A DNA stretch of 64,000 bases from CAZEHS01 sp964511875 (GTDB lineage Bacteria; Bacillota; Clostridia; Peptostreptococcales; Acidaminobacteraceae), in the NCBI GenBank assembly GCA_964511875.1, contig CAZEHS010000001.1, positions 85,334 through 149,333 on the forward strand. Reading direction: 5' to 3'. The translations under genes were made by a program, and so were the position numbers. Positions 41,365-49,747 of this stretch are shown here, in pieces. The notes under the pieces were generated by a model. The model ran no database searches. It had not been told where the DNA came from and saw only the letters and a list, made by a program, of their open reading frames with translations. Position 1 is the stretch's first letter; each line of letters begins with the position of its first letter.

Positions 41365-42538
41365 TGTTTGAAGGTTCATCACGCTTTACCTGTGTCACAC
41401 CCGGCAGAACCACTTTAAACATGTTGATTTTTCGCAGGTTTATGAACATCACCTTACCATGATTCTTAAGTACTCCCTTGATGCGCGCCAGTCCCATCCC
41501 CTGCTTATTGAAACGGTTCTTTTCGTCCAATATCATCAGCTGGTGATATAGCCAGTTGTTGCGTCTATACGGATTGTTCTCTCGTGTGAGATTATCCAGA
41601 GGCTCCTTGCCATGGATGCATCCTGGATTGGATATTTCAATCCTCTTGCGCCCCAGATAGACCAGGATTTCCCGGGAATGATCGAAATAATCCCTGTGTA
41701 CTATGGCATTCGCCAATGCCTCCTCGATGGCTTCAATGGGATAAACGCTACCCTCCAATGCTTTCACTATTATGTCCATGGATCTGTCCATTAATTCAAT
41801 GACGGTCCCATTGACCCAATGCTCCTGTCGCTCAGCTGTTATCCAGTTCACGATCCGTAATGAGGCATGGGGCATATAACGCTGAAGATCCGGGCAGAAA
41901 AGCAGCATCGCTCCTACAGTGGGACAATACATCTCTTCATCACGATCGAAGTACATCAGACCAAGATTGCAGTATTCCCGCATGGAATTGGGATTCTGAA
42001 CAGGATAGTTGGTACGTTTCAGATATGCTGCTATTCGCTCCCAGTCCAATACCGTTTCGTTGACATTGTATAAGGGAATCTGTTCATTGTGTATGATCCC
42101 ACCCTGCTGAAGCATGGCTGCGATCTCATCACGCCTTGCAAAATCCGTCGTTGATCCCCTGCGCACATAAAAAGCTCCGGTCTGATACATCTGATGGGGT
42201 TTCTTGTTGCTGTAGAAGATCGTGATGACTCCGACGCTCTTATCTTTGATGTGCACCGTTTCATACCGAATGCTGAGAGGCGGCTCGCAGCGGTTACTGA
42301 CAATCTGTTGGATACGTTCTTCACTGTAGCTTTCAGGGTCGATTCCGATTATTGCCTTGGACCTGTCTTCAACCCCTATCAGGATGTGTCCCCGACCGCC
42401 CTGGCTGTTGGCGATGGCTAGCACATCCTTCGCAAGTTCTTTCTTTCCGGATTCAGTGGTCAGGTCCAGCTGAGCCTTGAAATCCAGTTTTGGACCCTCA
42501 TTTCGTTTCAGGAGTGTCAACAGCTTCTGACTGTCCAT
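41354..42538 (-). CDS. AlbA_2 (Schlafen-like AAA_4) putative transcriptional regulator
   Basis: The 394-residue protein has an N-terminal AlbA_2 domain (EGPKLDFKAQLDL; NSQGGRGHILIGVED) and a C-terminal ATPase-like region (HATPase_c_4; EEALANAIVHRDY; KQGMGLARIKGVLKNHG), the standard plan of COG2865-type proteins. Role in the cell is uncertain; the family is called a predicted transcriptional regulator. GGAGGCTATCGG precedes ATG 42538. Confidence 0.87.
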   Translation of the reverse strand: MDSQKLLTLLKRNEGPKLDFKAQLDLTTESGKKELAKDVLAIANSQGGRGHILIGVEDRSKAIIGIDPESYSEERIQQIVSNRCEPPLSIRYETVHIKDKSVGVITIFYSNKKPHQMYQTGAFYVRRGSTTDFARRDEIAAMLQQGGIIHNEQIPLYNVNETVLDWERIAAYLKRTNYPVQNPNSMREYCNLGLMYFDRDEEMYCPTVGAMLLFCPDLQRYMPHASLRIVNWITAERQEHWVNGTVIELMDRSMDIIVKALEGSVYPIEAIEEALANAIVHRDYFDHSREILVYLGRKRIEISNPGCIHGKEPLDNLTRENNPYRRNNWLYHQLMILDEKNRFNKQGMGLARIKGVLKNHGKVMFINLRKINMFKVVLPGVTQVKRDEPSNKET

Positions 42539-42703
42539 CCGATAGCCTCCGTCATTGTTTCTCTTACTTGTTATTATTGGCTATTCACAGCTGAATTCCT
42601 TCTCTGGCGGCAGATTCTTTTTGTCCGGCCTGTCTTATTGATGCATCCCTGCTGTCATGATAATATGAAGCTAATATTTGCATATGGTAATAGGGGGACA
42701 ATC

Positions 42704-43600
42704 ATGGATTTTCGCCATCTCGAAAGTTTTGCCGCGGTAGCCAGAACCCGGAGTTTTTCAAAAGCAGCCGATCTGCTTTTCCTGACACAGCCCACAATCA
42801 GTAATCATGTCAATCATCTGGAAGTGCAGGTCAACACGCTTCTGATCAATCGCAGCAGCAAAAGAATCAGTCTCACTCCTGCTGGCGAGCTGCTGCTCCG
42901 TCATGTGCTGATCATTCTCAATGAACGGGACCAAGCTCTTTTTGATCTGGAGCAGTATAAAGGGGAGATTACCGGAACCCTGGATATCGCCTCCAGCTCC
43001 ACGCCTGAACGCTATCTCCTCACCGACCTGCTCTGTTCGTTTTCCGCCCGATATCCCAATGTACGATTCAATCTGATGCGTCTGGATTCCCGCCAGGTAC
43101 TGGATAGACTTCTCTCAGGTGAAATCGATTTCGGCATCGTCGGAACACGTACCGATTCAAAGAACCAGCTCATCTTCACTGAGATTGGACAGGACGAGGT
43201 TGTCCTCATCGGCCCCTCCGAAGGTCTTCTGAGCAAAATCAGTACCATGACTTCAGCCGATATTACAAAACACAGGCTGATACTCAGGGAATCCGGCTCA
43301 GGTACCCGCAGCACAGTGGAAAACAGCCTGCAGGAGCTGGGGATCATGCCGGATCAGCTTCAGGTAGCTGCTACCATGGAGAATACCGAAACAATCAAGG
43401 ATGCTGTAGCCAAGGGGATGGGGCTGGCATTTGTCTCTATCAGGGCAGTCGAACAGGATATCGCTGTCGGTAGGCTTAAACATATCCCGATAACCGACCT
43501 GACAGTAAGGCGGAGCTTCTACTTCGTCTATCACAAGCACATGCTCCTATCTCCCCTTTCCGAGAAGTTCAGGCAGTTCATACTTGAGTCCTTCGGCTGA
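42704..43600 (+). CDS. LysR-family regulator (CysB/selenium-associated group)
   Basis: The 298-residue protein has the LysR HTH (FSKAADLLFLTQPTISNHVNHLE split as residues 18-40) and effector domain (GEIDFGIVGTRTDSKNQL). The pattern MDFRHLESFAAVA with TQPTISNH resembles the Clostridial CysB-like and selenium-metabolism-associated LysR group. GGGGG precedes ATG 42704; upstream in-frame ATG 42638 lacks an RBS. It stands alone, divergent from the AlbA_2 gene, so its targets are not evident. Confidence 0.88.
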   Translation: MDFRHLESFAAVARTRSFSKAADLLFLTQPTISNHVNHLEVQVNTLLINRSSKRISLTPAGELLLRHVLIILNERDQALFDLEQYKGEITGTLDIASSSTPERYLLTDLLCSFSARYPNVRFNLMRLDSRQVLDRLLSGEIDFGIVGTRTDSKNQLIFTEIGQDEVVLIGPSEGLLSKISTMTSADITKHRLILRESGSGTRSTVENSLQELGIMPDQLQVAATMENTETIKDAVAKGMGLAFVSIRAVEQDIAVGRLKHIPITDLTVRRSFYFVYHKHMLLSPLSEKFRQFILESFG

Positions 43601-43608
43601 TTATTAAC

Positions 43609-43649
43609 AGCAAAAGTCCTGATTTCGTATTGAAATCAGGACTTTTGCT
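43609..43649. terminator. Convergent terminator (LysR / dipeptidase)
   Basis: AGCAAAAGTCCTGATTTC and its perfect inverse, 5-nt loop, with T-rich flanks; the right arm touches the dipeptidase stop. Confidence 0.87.
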
Positions 43650-44577
43650 ATTTAAGCACATCCGTAAAAAGCCTCAAAGCATTTCTGTAAAGAACCTTTT
43701 CAATAAGCTCATCCGTGTAACCGGCTTTAGAGAGTGCGGCCTCCAGCAAAGGCATCCCCTGGCAGCCTTCAATCTCCAACGTATCTGTGATGCCGTCAAA
43801 ATCCGAACCCATTGCAAGGACTTCCGCTCCGCCAACACGGTAGATATGATCGAAATGGCGAAGCAGGGCATCTAACGTCATATGTGTCGTGCCATCAAGA
43901 AACAATGCACAAAAATTCAATCCTATGACCCCACCCATCTCGGCAATCATACGGATCTGATCATCCTTCAGATTCCTGGGATGATTATGAACACTCCTTG
44001 CATTCGAATGTGAGGCGATGAATGGCTTTCTCAGAATTTCAGCGACATCGCATAGTCCACGATCAGATAAATGCGATACATCCGGCACAATTCCCAGGTG
44101 ATCCATCTTTTCAACCATTTTTTTCCCGAACGGTGTCAGGCCCTTGTCCATGTGCAGGAATTCGGCATTCGGGAATCCGATACTGTTTGGAAAATTCCAT
44201 GTGAGTGTTACGGAGCGGACACCTTTGCTGTAAAGCAGGTCCAGATTCTCCTCAGAGTCGCCTATGACGCCCCCTTCTTCCACACTGTACAGTACCTTGA
44301 GCCCCTCTTTTTTCAAATCGGCGGCATTCTGCACCTTGGTAACCCTTGATTGATACGGAGCAAGCTGACTGTCCAGCTCATCAATGAGCTTCAGGCAGCT
44401 TTCAAGGGGCTCAGAAACAGAATCCAATTTGACGAATGAGGCAAATACCTGCAGTTCATAGTCATTGGCCAGCAGCCGTTCCAGATCGATATGCCCGTCG
44501 TTCCTGAACAAATCTCCCTTGCTTGCTCCATAATACAGCCGGTGAATCGTGTCACAGTGCAGATCTGCAAATGGCAT
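43648..44577 (-). CDS. Membrane dipeptidase family (M19) peptidase
   Basis: The 309-residue protein has the M19 zinc motifs: DLHCDTI near the N-terminus, YSVEEGG (Glu ligand), IVPDVSHLSDRG and FIASHSNARSVHNHPRN (His ligands), and MGSDFDGI. It hydrolyses dipeptides, including some with D-residues. ATG 44577 is taken; a GTG at 44580 is adjacent. It overlaps no neighbour but starts 9 nt after the M18 peptidase gene, so they are co-transcribed. Confidence 0.93.
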   Translation of the reverse strand: MPFADLHCDTIHRLYYGASKGDLFRNDGHIDLERLLANDYELQVFASFVKLDSVSEPLESCLKLIDELDSQLAPYQSRVTKVQNAADLKKEGLKVLYSVEEGGVIGDSEENLDLLYSKGVRSVTLTWNFPNSIGFPNAEFLHMDKGLTPFGKKMVEKMDHLGIVPDVSHLSDRGLCDVAEILRKPFIASHSNARSVHNHPRNLKDDQIRMIAEMGGVIGLNFCALFLDGTTHMTLDALLRHFDHIYRVGGAEVLAMGSDFDGITDTLEIEGCQGMPLLEAALSKAGYTDELIEKVLYRNALRLFTDVLK

Positions 44578-44585
44578 CACTGCAC

Positions 44586-45995
44586 CTATAAGCTTTCGAT
44601 GAACGCTTTATAGCCAAGGTATGTCATATAGATATCCGCTTTGCTGGTAATCTCCCACGGTCCGTGCATGCTGAGAACGGCCACACCGCAGTCGATGACC
44701 TCTACACCGCGGTTCGCCAGGATATAGGCGATTGTTCCGCCGCCCCCCTGATCCACTTTACCAAGTTCACCAACCTGCCACAGGACATTGTTATCATCGA
44801 AAACCCGACGGATGGAAGCCACGAATTCTGCATTGGCATCGCTGCACCCCCCTTTGCCCCGTGACCCGGAATATTTCATCAGGACCACCCCATGACCGAT
44901 ATTCGGCGTGTTGCGCTTGTCATATACTTCCGGATAGTTAGGGTCATAAGCAGCAGTAACATCGGCAGAAAGCATTTGAGACCTCATGAGGCTGCGTTTA
45001 AGAGCAAGATCGATGTTTGGTTCCTTCTCGAGTGCAAGCAGCTCAGAAAGGATGTATTCAAAATAGTCAGACTCAGATCCGGTATTACCCAGGCTGCCGA
45101 CTTCTTCCTTATCCATGAACATACCCACCTGTGCATGTTCGGAGGGACCTGATTCCATGATTGCCATAAGAGCCGCATAGGAGCATACCCTGTCATCCTG
45201 TCCATAGGCTGCTATCATTGAGCGGTCCAGCCCGGCTTCCCTGGCTTTACCGGCGGGCACGACCTCTATTTCTGCAGAGGTGAAATCGGCTTCCGTGATG
45301 CCGTAACGCCCGTGGAGCAGATCAAGAAGCTGAGCCTTTACAGGTTCCTTATCGTACTCACCCGGGATGCTTCCGAAAATAACATTGAGACCCTCACCCG
45401 TCAGACCTTCACCAAGCTTCATGTCATTCTGATCCTTAGCCACGTGCGGTAGTAGGTCGCTGATCATGAAGACAGTGTCTTTTTCATCCTCACCGATTGA
45501 TATGTTGATTGTTTCCCCGGATTTGAGGCAGACCACGCCATGCAGTGCCAACGGCATGGAAACCCATTGGTATTTCCGGATACCGCCGTAATAATGGGTC
45601 TTAAGGAGTCCAATCCCCCCATCTTCATAGAGTGGGAAGGGTTTCAGGTCCAGCCTGGGCGAATCGATGTGAGCACCCAGGATTCTCATTCCCTCTGAGA
45701 GGTTCCGATGTCCTCCCTTGATCAGGATCACTGATTTGTCACGATTCACCGCATAGACACCCTGCCCTGCCTTGAGCGGCTTATTGTTCTTAATGAATGC
45801 ATCAATTTCCATATACCCGGCAGCTTGTGCCAACCTGCAGATCTCCCGGGCCGATTCCCTTTCAGTCTTCCCTATGTCCAGAAAAGAACGATATCCGATT
45901 GAAAAAGCATGAATATCCTCTTGCTGGTTTGTTTTTTTCCAGACGTTCTCGAATTCATGGGTATGAGCATTGACTTTCTCGGTTTTCTTAGGCAC
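44586..45995 (-). CDS. M18-family aminopeptidase
   Basis: The 469-residue cytoplasmic metallopeptidase has metal-site motifs LGAHIDSPRLDLK, the Asp/Glu pair in MDKEEVGSLGNTGSES, and HGPWEITSKAD at the C-terminus. It removes N-terminal acidic or neutral residues from peptides. GTG 45995 follows AAGGAAGGTAAAAAA. With the downstream dipeptidase it forms a peptide-utilisation pair. Confidence 0.94.
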   Translation of the reverse strand: MPKKTEKVNAHTHEFENVWKKTNQQEDIHAFSIGYRSFLDIGKTERESAREICRLAQAAGYMEIDAFIKNNKPLKAGQGVYAVNRDKSVILIKGGHRNLSEGMRILGAHIDSPRLDLKPFPLYEDGGIGLLKTHYYGGIRKYQWVSMPLALHGVVCLKSGETINISIGEDEKDTVFMISDLLPHVAKDQNDMKLGEGLTGEGLNVIFGSIPGEYDKEPVKAQLLDLLHGRYGITEADFTSAEIEVVPAGKAREAGLDRSMIAAYGQDDRVCSYAALMAIMESGPSEHAQVGMFMDKEEVGSLGNTGSESDYFEYILSELLALEKEPNIDLALKRSLMRSQMLSADVTAAYDPNYPEVYDKRNTPNIGHGVVLMKYSGSRGKGGCSDANAEFVASIRRVFDDNNVLWQVGELGKVDQGGGGTIAYILANRGVEVIDCGVAVLSMHGPWEITSKADIYMTYLGYKAFIESL

Positions 45996-46087
45996 TTTTT
46001 TACCTTCCTTTCATATCTGTTAATACCAGTGTATAACTTATCAACGTTCCTGAATCTTAATTTTAGTTAACAACCTGCAAATGAAAA

Positions 46088-46105
46088 ACTCCGTATACAC
46101 GGAGT
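46088..46105 (-). terminator. Terminator of the NarL-type two-component operon
   Basis: ACTCCGT and ACGGAGT with a 4-nt loop; on the minus strand it is followed by TTTTTCAT. Confidence 0.75.
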
Positions 46106-46111
46106 CTCAGG

Positions 46112-46762
46112 TCAGATTTCTTTGATGCTGTGCTTGAACGCAAATATGGCGGCTTGAGTCCGATCAGAAACGCTGATTTTTTTGAACAGGTTGGAAACAT
46201 GGTTCTTGACTGTTTTTTCGCTTATGAAGAGTCTGTCAGCGATTTCTTTATTGTTCAAGCCTTCTGCTATCAGTGCGATGACTTCAAGCTCTCGGCGGGT
46301 CAACTTGTCCCTTTCAGGATCCGGTCCGGCTTCCATCCTGATCAGATTCTCGGCAGATTCATCCGCCATGGATGGATGGATATAACTATTGCCCTCATAG
46401 ACACTGCGGATAGCTGTTATCAGACTTTCTGTCCCTGTGTCCTTCAGCACATATCCCGATGCACCCAGCCTTACCGTTTCCTGCAAGTACTCACGATCGC
46501 TGTGAATCGTCAGCATGATCACTTTTACGGGCAAACCCATCTCCTTGATCCGCTGAAGAGTCTTGATGCCGTTCAGCCCCTTCATATTTATGTCCAGCAG
46601 CATCACATCCGGTTTCAACGCCTGTGCCATCCTCAGAGCGGTTTCTCCATCCTCAGCCACACCTGCCACATGAAAATCTTCTTCCATCTCAAGTATCTTT
46701 TTCAAACCATCTCGAATCAGTTCATGATCATCAACAATCATCACATTTATTTTTGACGGCAT
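46112..46762 (-). CDS. NarL/LuxR-family response regulator (DegU-like)
   Basis: The 216-residue protein has a receiver (VDDHELIRDGL; phospho-Asp57 in MLLDINMKGLNG; Lys in YVLKDTG) and a C-terminal LuxR HTH (LTRRELEVIALIAEGLNNKEIA). AGGAGG precedes ATG 46762, directly after the kinase stop. It is the output of the upstream DegS-type kinase. Targets are not evident. Confidence 0.94.
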   Translation of the reverse strand: MPSKINVMIVDDHELIRDGLKKILEMEEDFHVAGVAEDGETALRMAQALKPDVMLLDINMKGLNGIKTLQRIKEMGLPVKVIMLTIHSDREYLQETVRLGASGYVLKDTGTESLITAIRSVYEGNSYIHPSMADESAENLIRMEAGPDPERDKLTRRELEVIALIAEGLNNKEIADRLFISEKTVKNHVSNLFKKISVSDRTQAAIFAFKHSIKEI

Positions 46763-46763
46763 T

Positions 46764-47915
46764 TTAAGCCTCCTCGTGCGACAGGGGAATAGTCACAAGA
46801 ATTGTCGTCCCTTTTCCCGGTGCGGTATCCAATATGAAAGTCCCTTTCAGCAGATCCACTCGTTCACGCATGCTGTACAGTCCGTACCCGCGGTCCGGAG
46901 CCTGAATCACAGGGAGCATGGAAGGGTCAAAACCAACTCCGTCATCCTTTATCAGGATCTCCGCTTCATCAGCTCCAAGTGATATCCGAATCTGGGCATG
47001 ATCAGCACATGCATGCTTGCGGATATTGTTCAATGTTTCCTGAACAATTCTGAACAGCGTCACTTCAATCAACTGACTAAGAGGTTCGGCTTTCAGTTGA
47101 TCATGATCGAATTCCACTTTTATTCCGTTTTCCTTCTCGAAGTCACGAATCAGTTTCTCGACAGTTGGAATCAGCCCTAAATCAGCCAGTGACATGGGGA
47201 GCAGATCATAAATGATTTTCCGTATATCTCTCAGGGATTCCCTGACAGTGTCCTTGAGGCTAAGGAGTTCCAGTTTTGTTCCCGGGATATCCTCATCGAT
47301 GATTTTCTCGCAATATTCAGCTTTCAGGACCACATTGGCCATAACCTGTGCAGGACCGTCGTGAATATCCCTGGATACCCGTTTCCGCTCCGCTTCCTGT
47401 GCCTCGATGATGCGAAGTCCCATGTCCTGCTTTTGTCTTAAACCTTCAATCTGCTCTGTGAACCCAGTCCTAAGCAGGTTAATTGCCATCGTTACCTTGG
47501 ATGTCAGAGACTCTGCCTTCCTGAGCACCTCCAAGGAATCCTTAAGACGGATTTCAAGTCGCGTTCGTTCCTTGAACAGCTCCTTCTCTTCCTGTCTTTT
47601 CAGAGAAAGCTTTATCTGAAGATCTTTCGCATAATCATAAGCCTTTTTGATGTCCATTTCTGTAAAATCATTGAAATTTTTACTCACATTCAGAAGCCGT
47701 ACCCGACTCATCTTTTCCTTGACCTCGAGATCATCCACTTCCTTGATGACCTGTTGCACATGGCTGCTGATTTCTGCCAGTTCCTGATTTAATGACTTGC
47801 AATCGGACGAGGCTTTTTCTGAGATATCGAAGATCTCCCGCTTTCCTTCTTCAATCGCAAGAGCCGTCTTCTCAACAACCTCATTCAATTGTTTGATGTT
47901 TACATATGTATTCAC
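46764..47915 (-). CDS. DegS-type cytoplasmic sensor histidine kinase
   Basis: The 383-residue kinase has no membrane segment: an N-terminal coiled-coil sensor (about 1-180), HisKA_3 with phospho-His in SRDIHDGPAQVMANV, and a HATPase (ILIKDDGVGFDP; GYGLYSMRERV). GTG 47915 is chosen: AGGAG lies 6 nt upstream and the promoter -10 sits inside the longer frame. This is the DegS plan (soluble, coiled coil). It phosphorylates the adjacent NarL-type regulator. The long coiled coil would suit sensing of a cytoplasmic partner. Confidence 0.9.
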   Translation of the reverse strand: MNTYVNIKQLNEVVEKTALAIEEGKREIFDISEKASSDCKSLNQELAEISSHVQQVIKEVDDLEVKEKMSRVRLLNVSKNFNDFTEMDIKKAYDYAKDLQIKLSLKRQEEKELFKERTRLEIRLKDSLEVLRKAESLTSKVTMAINLLRTGFTEQIEGLRQKQDMGLRIIEAQEAERKRVSRDIHDGPAQVMANVVLKAEYCEKIIDEDIPGTKLELLSLKDTVRESLRDIRKIIYDLLPMSLADLGLIPTVEKLIRDFEKENGIKVEFDHDQLKAEPLSQLIEVTLFRIVQETLNNIRKHACADHAQIRISLGADEAEILIKDDGVGFDPSMLPVIQAPDRGYGLYSMRERVDLLKGTFILDTAPGKGTTILVTIPLSHEEA

Positions 47916-47943
47916 GGCAGACTCCTGAAGTTCATGATACTTC

Positions 47944-47972
47944 ATTATACCCATTAATTTCATCTTAAGCAA
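47944..47972 (-). promoter_or_regulatory. Promoter of the DegS/DegU-type operon
   Basis: TTGCTT (47972-47967), 17 nt, TATAAT (47949-47944) on the minus strand, 29 nt before GTG 47915. It excludes the TTG at 47972 as the start codon. Confidence 0.8.
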
Positions 47973-48091
47973 AAAGGCGGTGTCAATTGAGAAGATTCAG
48001 ACAAAACTATTCTACAGTATTCAAAGCACTACATAAAGGACAGAATATTACATTTTTGCTCCTGATTTCGATTTTTTCAATGAAAATAAAA

Positions 48092-48110
48092 AACCCTGCT
48101 CTGCAGGGTT
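48092..48110 (-). terminator. cheW terminator
   Basis: AACCCTGC-AGA-GCAGGGTT followed on the minus strand by TTTTTTA; it begins at the cheW stop. Confidence 0.85.
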
Positions 48111-48562
48111 CAGGAAATTTCGTTTACAGCCTTTTGCTCATCTTCGTTAAGGATTTTCTCAAGATTCAGGAGGATAACAATCTGGTCATCCACCTTGCCG
48201 ATGCCTGAAATATACTGCCGGTCTGCACCTTTGATGATATCCGGCGCATCTTCAATGTCCGCGTCGTCAATTTTTATGACTTGCGAGGCTTCATCAACTA
48301 CAAATCCGATATCCTTTCCTTTGATGTTGTTAATGATGATCCGAGTGTCTGAATCGGCTTGCTTGTCTGCGATATTGAACCGTTTTTTCAGGTTCACGAC
48401 CGGGATGATGTCACCCCTGAGATTGATGATCCCATCAACGAAAGCCGGCGCGTTCGGCACCTTGGTTACTTCACGGAATTCACTGATTCCACCGACATTG
48501 AGAATATCCACTGCATACTTCTCATCACCCAATCTGAATATGACGAACTGATTCTCTGCCAT
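48110..48562 (-). CDS. cheW: Chemotaxis coupling protein CheW
   Basis: The 150-residue protein has the CheW SH3-like fold (FVIFRLGDEKYAVDILNVGGI; APAFVDGIINLRGDIIPVVNLKKRF). It links receptors to the CheA kinase. GGGAGGAATTCCC precedes ATG 48562. No cheA, receptor or flagellar gene lies in the window, so it is an orphan copy; it is co-transcribed with the DUF896 gene upstream. Confidence 0.94.
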   Translation of the reverse strand: MAENQFVIFRLGDEKYAVDILNVGGISEFREVTKVPNAPAFVDGIINLRGDIIPVVNLKKRFNIADKQADSDTRIIINNIKGKDIGFVVDEASQVIKIDDADIEDAPDIIKGADRQYISGIGKVDDQIVILLNLEKILNEDEQKAVNEIS

Positions 48563-48575
48563 GGGAATTCCTCCC

Positions 48576-48749
48576 TTATTTTTTAACAACCTTTACTGAC
48601 TCAAGCTGTTGACGGAAATGCTCTCGGAATGCTGCCAGGTATTCTTTTCGCAGAACCTGCTGCTCCTCTTTTTCTTCAGCGGTCAGCCCCTCTGATTTTG
48701 ATTTCCGGGCCAGCAGATTGATTCGCTCAAGTTTCTCTTTACCAAGCAT
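48576..48749 (-). CDS. DUF896 (YnzC-like) small protein
   Basis: ATG 48749 follows GGAGGATGCAGAGGT. The 57-residue product has the DUF896 pattern: INLLARKSKSEGLTAEEKEEQ, then LRKEYLAAFREHFRQQLESV. These are short helical-hairpin proteins of Bacillota, in B. subtilis part of the SOS-linked and uncharacterised yneA region or elsewhere; function unknown. Its stop is 13 nt before the cheW start. Confidence 0.9.
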   Translation of the reverse strand: MLGKEKLERINLLARKSKSEGLTAEEKEEQQVLRKEYLAAFREHFRQQLESVKVVKK

Positions 48750-48854
48750 ACCTCTGCATCCTCCTTCTGATTATTAAAAACATTATACCACAGGATTCGG
48801 AGGTTCATAATAAGACTATTTCCCAATCATTTTACACTTTTCTTCCATTCCCCC

Positions 48855-48883
48855 TTGACGCGGGACACTACTGTTAACATAAT
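48855..48883 (+). promoter_or_regulatory. Racemase promoter
   Basis: TTGACG (48855-48860), 17 nt, CATAAT (48878-48883), 33 nt before the start codon. Confidence 0.72.
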
Positions 48884-48916
48884 GAATGTAACGACAAATT
48901 CCAGGAGGAAGCCCCT

Positions 48917-49615
48917 ATGAAAGTAATCGGCCTCATTGGCGGTATGAGTTGGGAATCATCTGCGATCTATTATCAGTTGATCAATCGCAGGATTCAGGAT
49001 CTTCTGGGTGGTGTCCATAATGCCAAAATCATTCTTTATTCCCTAGACTTTGGTGAAATAGAGGCGCTGCAACGGGTAGGCAATTGGAAAGAAATGGGCA
49101 TCATTCTGGGAGACGTGGCCGAAACCATGGAAAAGGCCGGAGCCGAAATGCTTGTTCTATGCACTAATACCATGCACAAACTCGCTCCAGCCATCGAATC
49201 CCGAATTGAAATCCCATTCATACACATTGCGGATGTAACTGGAGATGCCATTGGGGCTAAAGGGCTTAAGACTGTAGGCCTTTTAGGGACACAATTCACA
49301 ATGGAACAGAAGTTTTACAAGGATCGCCTAAAGAACCGTTATGACCTGAACATCATCACCCCAACACTGAAGGACCGCAAGGAGGTTCATCGTATCATCT
49401 ATGATGAGCTGGTGAAGGGAATCTTCCTTGAGGAAAGCAGGCAGACTTATATTCAGATCATACAACGTATGATTGAAAAGGGCGCAGAAGGTGTTATTCT
49501 GGGCTGTACGGAGATTCCGCTTCTAATCAGTGACGAGGACTGCACCATACCTGTATTCAACACCACTGCACTGCATGCGGAAGCAGCGGCTATGGAAGCG
49601 ATGAAGCAATTGTAA
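48917..49615 (+). CDS. Aspartate/glutamate racemase family protein
   Basis: The 232-residue protein has the Asp/Glu racemase fold with the two catalytic cysteines in VLCTNTMHK (about 82) and ILGCTEIPLL (about 196), and the N-terminal GLIGGMSWESS of aspartate racemases. It should interconvert an acidic amino acid's L and D forms without cofactor. GGAGGAAGCCCCT precedes ATG 48917. It is monocistronic. Confidence 0.92.
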   Translation: MKVIGLIGGMSWESSAIYYQLINRRIQDLLGGVHNAKIILYSLDFGEIEALQRVGNWKEMGIILGDVAETMEKAGAEMLVLCTNTMHKLAPAIESRIEIPFIHIADVTGDAIGAKGLKTVGLLGTQFTMEQKFYKDRLKNRYDLNIITPTLKDRKEVHRIIYDELVKGIFLEESRQTYIQIIQRMIEKGAEGVILGCTEIPLLISDEDCTIPVFNTTALHAEAAAMEAMKQL

Positions 49616-49626
49616 TTAAATATCAA

Positions 49627-49676
49627 AAAGGGGCAATCTCTAACAGGAATATATTCCTGTTAGAGATTGCCCCTTT
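49627..49676. terminator. Long convergent terminator (racemase / hutH)
   Basis: A perfect 24-bp stem beginning AAAGGGGCAATCTCTAACAG and its exact inverse with a 2-nt loop, ending in CCCCTTT. Unusually long for a terminator but placed between convergent genes. Confidence 0.85.
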
Positions 49677-49747
49677 GCGCTTTTTGAAGTTTGTCACTTC
49701 TTTTCAAGAATTTTTAAACAGAACCTTATTTTGTACGAATTCATATC

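Noticed and set aside
46130..46756. 208-residue frame opposite the NarL-type regulator
   Set aside because: Antisense shadow; the minus-strand gene has all receiver and LuxR motifs.
49627..49676. Perfect long inverted repeat considered as a mobile-element end
   Set aside because: It lies exactly between convergent stops, ends in T-rich sequence and has only a 2-nt loop, so a terminator explains it.
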